Shown in pieces: positions 5,682 through 6,322 of a DNA stretch of 6,322 nt. Source of the DNA: Dehalococcoidales bacterium (GTDB lineage Bacteria; Chloroflexota; Dehalococcoidia; Dehalococcoidales; UBA5760); assembly GCA_030640485.1 (NCBI GenBank), contig DAOWJG010000118.1, positions 1-6,322 of the forward strand. The letters are read 5' to 3'. How positions within the stretch are numbered: position 1 is the stretch's first letter; each line of letters starts with the position of its first letter. The notes under the pieces are model-generated. The model saw nothing but the letters and a program-made list of their open reading frames with translations. It was not told the DNA's origin and did no database searches. Made by a program: the position numbers and the translations under genes.

Positions 5682-6322
5682 ACCAGTTGCTTCTCCAGCT
5701 GCCTTGCCTGGTCTTCGGTAGCCAGGGCATCAATAAGTTTGTCCAAGTCCCCCTCCAGAATCTGAGACAGGTTGCGGAGGGTCAGACCAATACGGTGGTC
5801 AGATACCCGGTCTTGAGGAAAGTTGTAGGTCCGTATCTTTTCCGCCCGGTCTCCAGTACCTACTTGGGAGCGGCGCTGCTGGGTTATGGCTTCGTCCTGC
5901 CGGCGCTGTTCTATCTCCAGCAGTCGAGCCCGAAGCACCGCCATCGCCTTCTGTTTATTTCTTAGCTGGGAACGCTCATCCTGACAGACAGCCACGATAC
6001 CGGTCGGCAGATGGGTAATGCGGACGGCGGTGGCTACCTTGTTTACATTCTGTCCCCCCGCCCCACCACTATGGAAGATATCAGTCCGCAGGTCATCCGG
6101 GTTAATAGATACCTCTACCTCACTTGCCTCAGGGAGAACAGCTACGGTCGCCGTTGAGGTGTGAATCCTGCCTGAAGATTCGGTAACCGGCACCCGCTGC
6201 ACCCGATGGACGCCCCGCTCATACTTGAGTCGGCTGAAAGCGCCCTTGCCCTTGCCCTTCACCTCAAAGATGATTTCCTTAAAGCCACCGATGGTGCTCT
6301 CATTAATGTCAACAATGTCTAC
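5678..6322 (-). CDS. prfA: Peptide chain release factor 1 (5' end outside window)
   Basis: RF1 recognises UAA and UAG in the ribosomal A site and triggers hydrolysis of the finished peptide. The window holds the last 214 codons; family members have about 355, so roughly 140 N-terminal residues lie beyond base 6322. The frame is open to the window edge, so the GTG at 6262 is an internal valine. Key motifs: [11 protein letters not shown], whose PVT (bases 6182-6190) is the RF1-type PxT tripeptide rather than the SPF of RF2; [15 protein letters not shown]; the catalytic loop GGAGGQ (GGQ at 6050-6058); [11 protein letters not shown]; and [17 protein letters not shown]. Near the window edge three tandem AAGGGC units encode KGKGKG, two residues more than the usual form. 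It ends in TGA overlapping the prmC start. The stop-codon motif is normal, so UAG should be read as a stop in this organism. Confidence 0.96.
   Translation of the reverse strand, partial: VDIVDINESTIGGFKEIIFEVKGKGKGAFSRLKYERGVHRVQRVPVTESSGRIHTSTATVAVLPEASEVEVSINPDDLRTDIFHSGGAGGQNVNKVATAVRITHLPTGIVAVCQDERSQLRNKQKAMAVLRARLLEIEQRRQDEAITQQRRSQVGTGDRAEKIRTYNFPQDRVSDHRIGLTLRNLSQILEGDLDKLIDALATEDQARQLEKQLV
6242..6259 (-). repeat. Three tandem hexanucleotide units inside prfA
   Basis: AAGGGC is repeated three times in frame on the minus strand and encodes Lys-Gly three times. Typical RF1 proteins have a single GKGA here, so one KG unit appears extra. Simple slippage during replication would explain it. 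Confidence 0.6.

Noticed and set aside
1..6322. CRISPR array, insertion sequence, phage genes or a toxin-antitoxin or defence system
   Set aside because: No regularly spaced repeats, transposase, integrase or defence-protein motifs were seen on either strand; nearly all of the window is accounted for by housekeeping-type genes.

Overview
The window is from a bacterium with roughly half G+C and standard bacterial gene signals (Shine-Dalgarno sites, sigma-70-like promoters, an ATGA stop/start overlap). The gene content, the type of EF-G paralog and the flavour of the EtfB/EtfA pair suggest a Chloroflexota (Dehalococcoidia-like) anaerobe. That is inference from protein resemblance; nothing here proves the lineage.

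Layout. Plus strand: 2-382 is the 3' end of an alpha/beta-hydrolase gene. 383-571 is an intergenic stretch holding two strong imperfect stem-loops (390-437 and 442-491), then a good sigma-70 promoter (509-537). 572-2629 is a complete reading frame for an EF-G paralog (FusA2-type) interrupted by one in-frame TAG at 2075-2077. Minus strand, read right to left: prfA (RF1, 5' end outside the window) overlaps prmC by 4 bases; then come a probable terminator (4734-4752), a consensus-like promoter (4659-4687), etfB and etfA. etfA and the EF-G paralog converge, with 50 bases between them.

How the genes work together. prfA and prmC form the classic termination pair: RF1 releases peptides at UAA/UAG through its GGQ loop, and PrmC methylates the glutamine of that loop. 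etfBA encodes the two subunits of an electron transfer flavoprotein, expressed as its own unit. The EF-G paralog is a translational GTPase of uncertain role.

Most of the window is ordinary. The point most worth checking is the amber codon in the EF-G paralog, where domain IV begins. Sequence conservation continues in the same frame for 183 codons after it. The same window encodes an RF1 with a normal UAG-reading motif, and prmC itself ends in TAG, so genome-wide reassignment of UAG is unlikely. A point mutation, a base-call error or local readthrough remain possible. The two stem-loops at 390-491 are the best unexplained non-coding signal.
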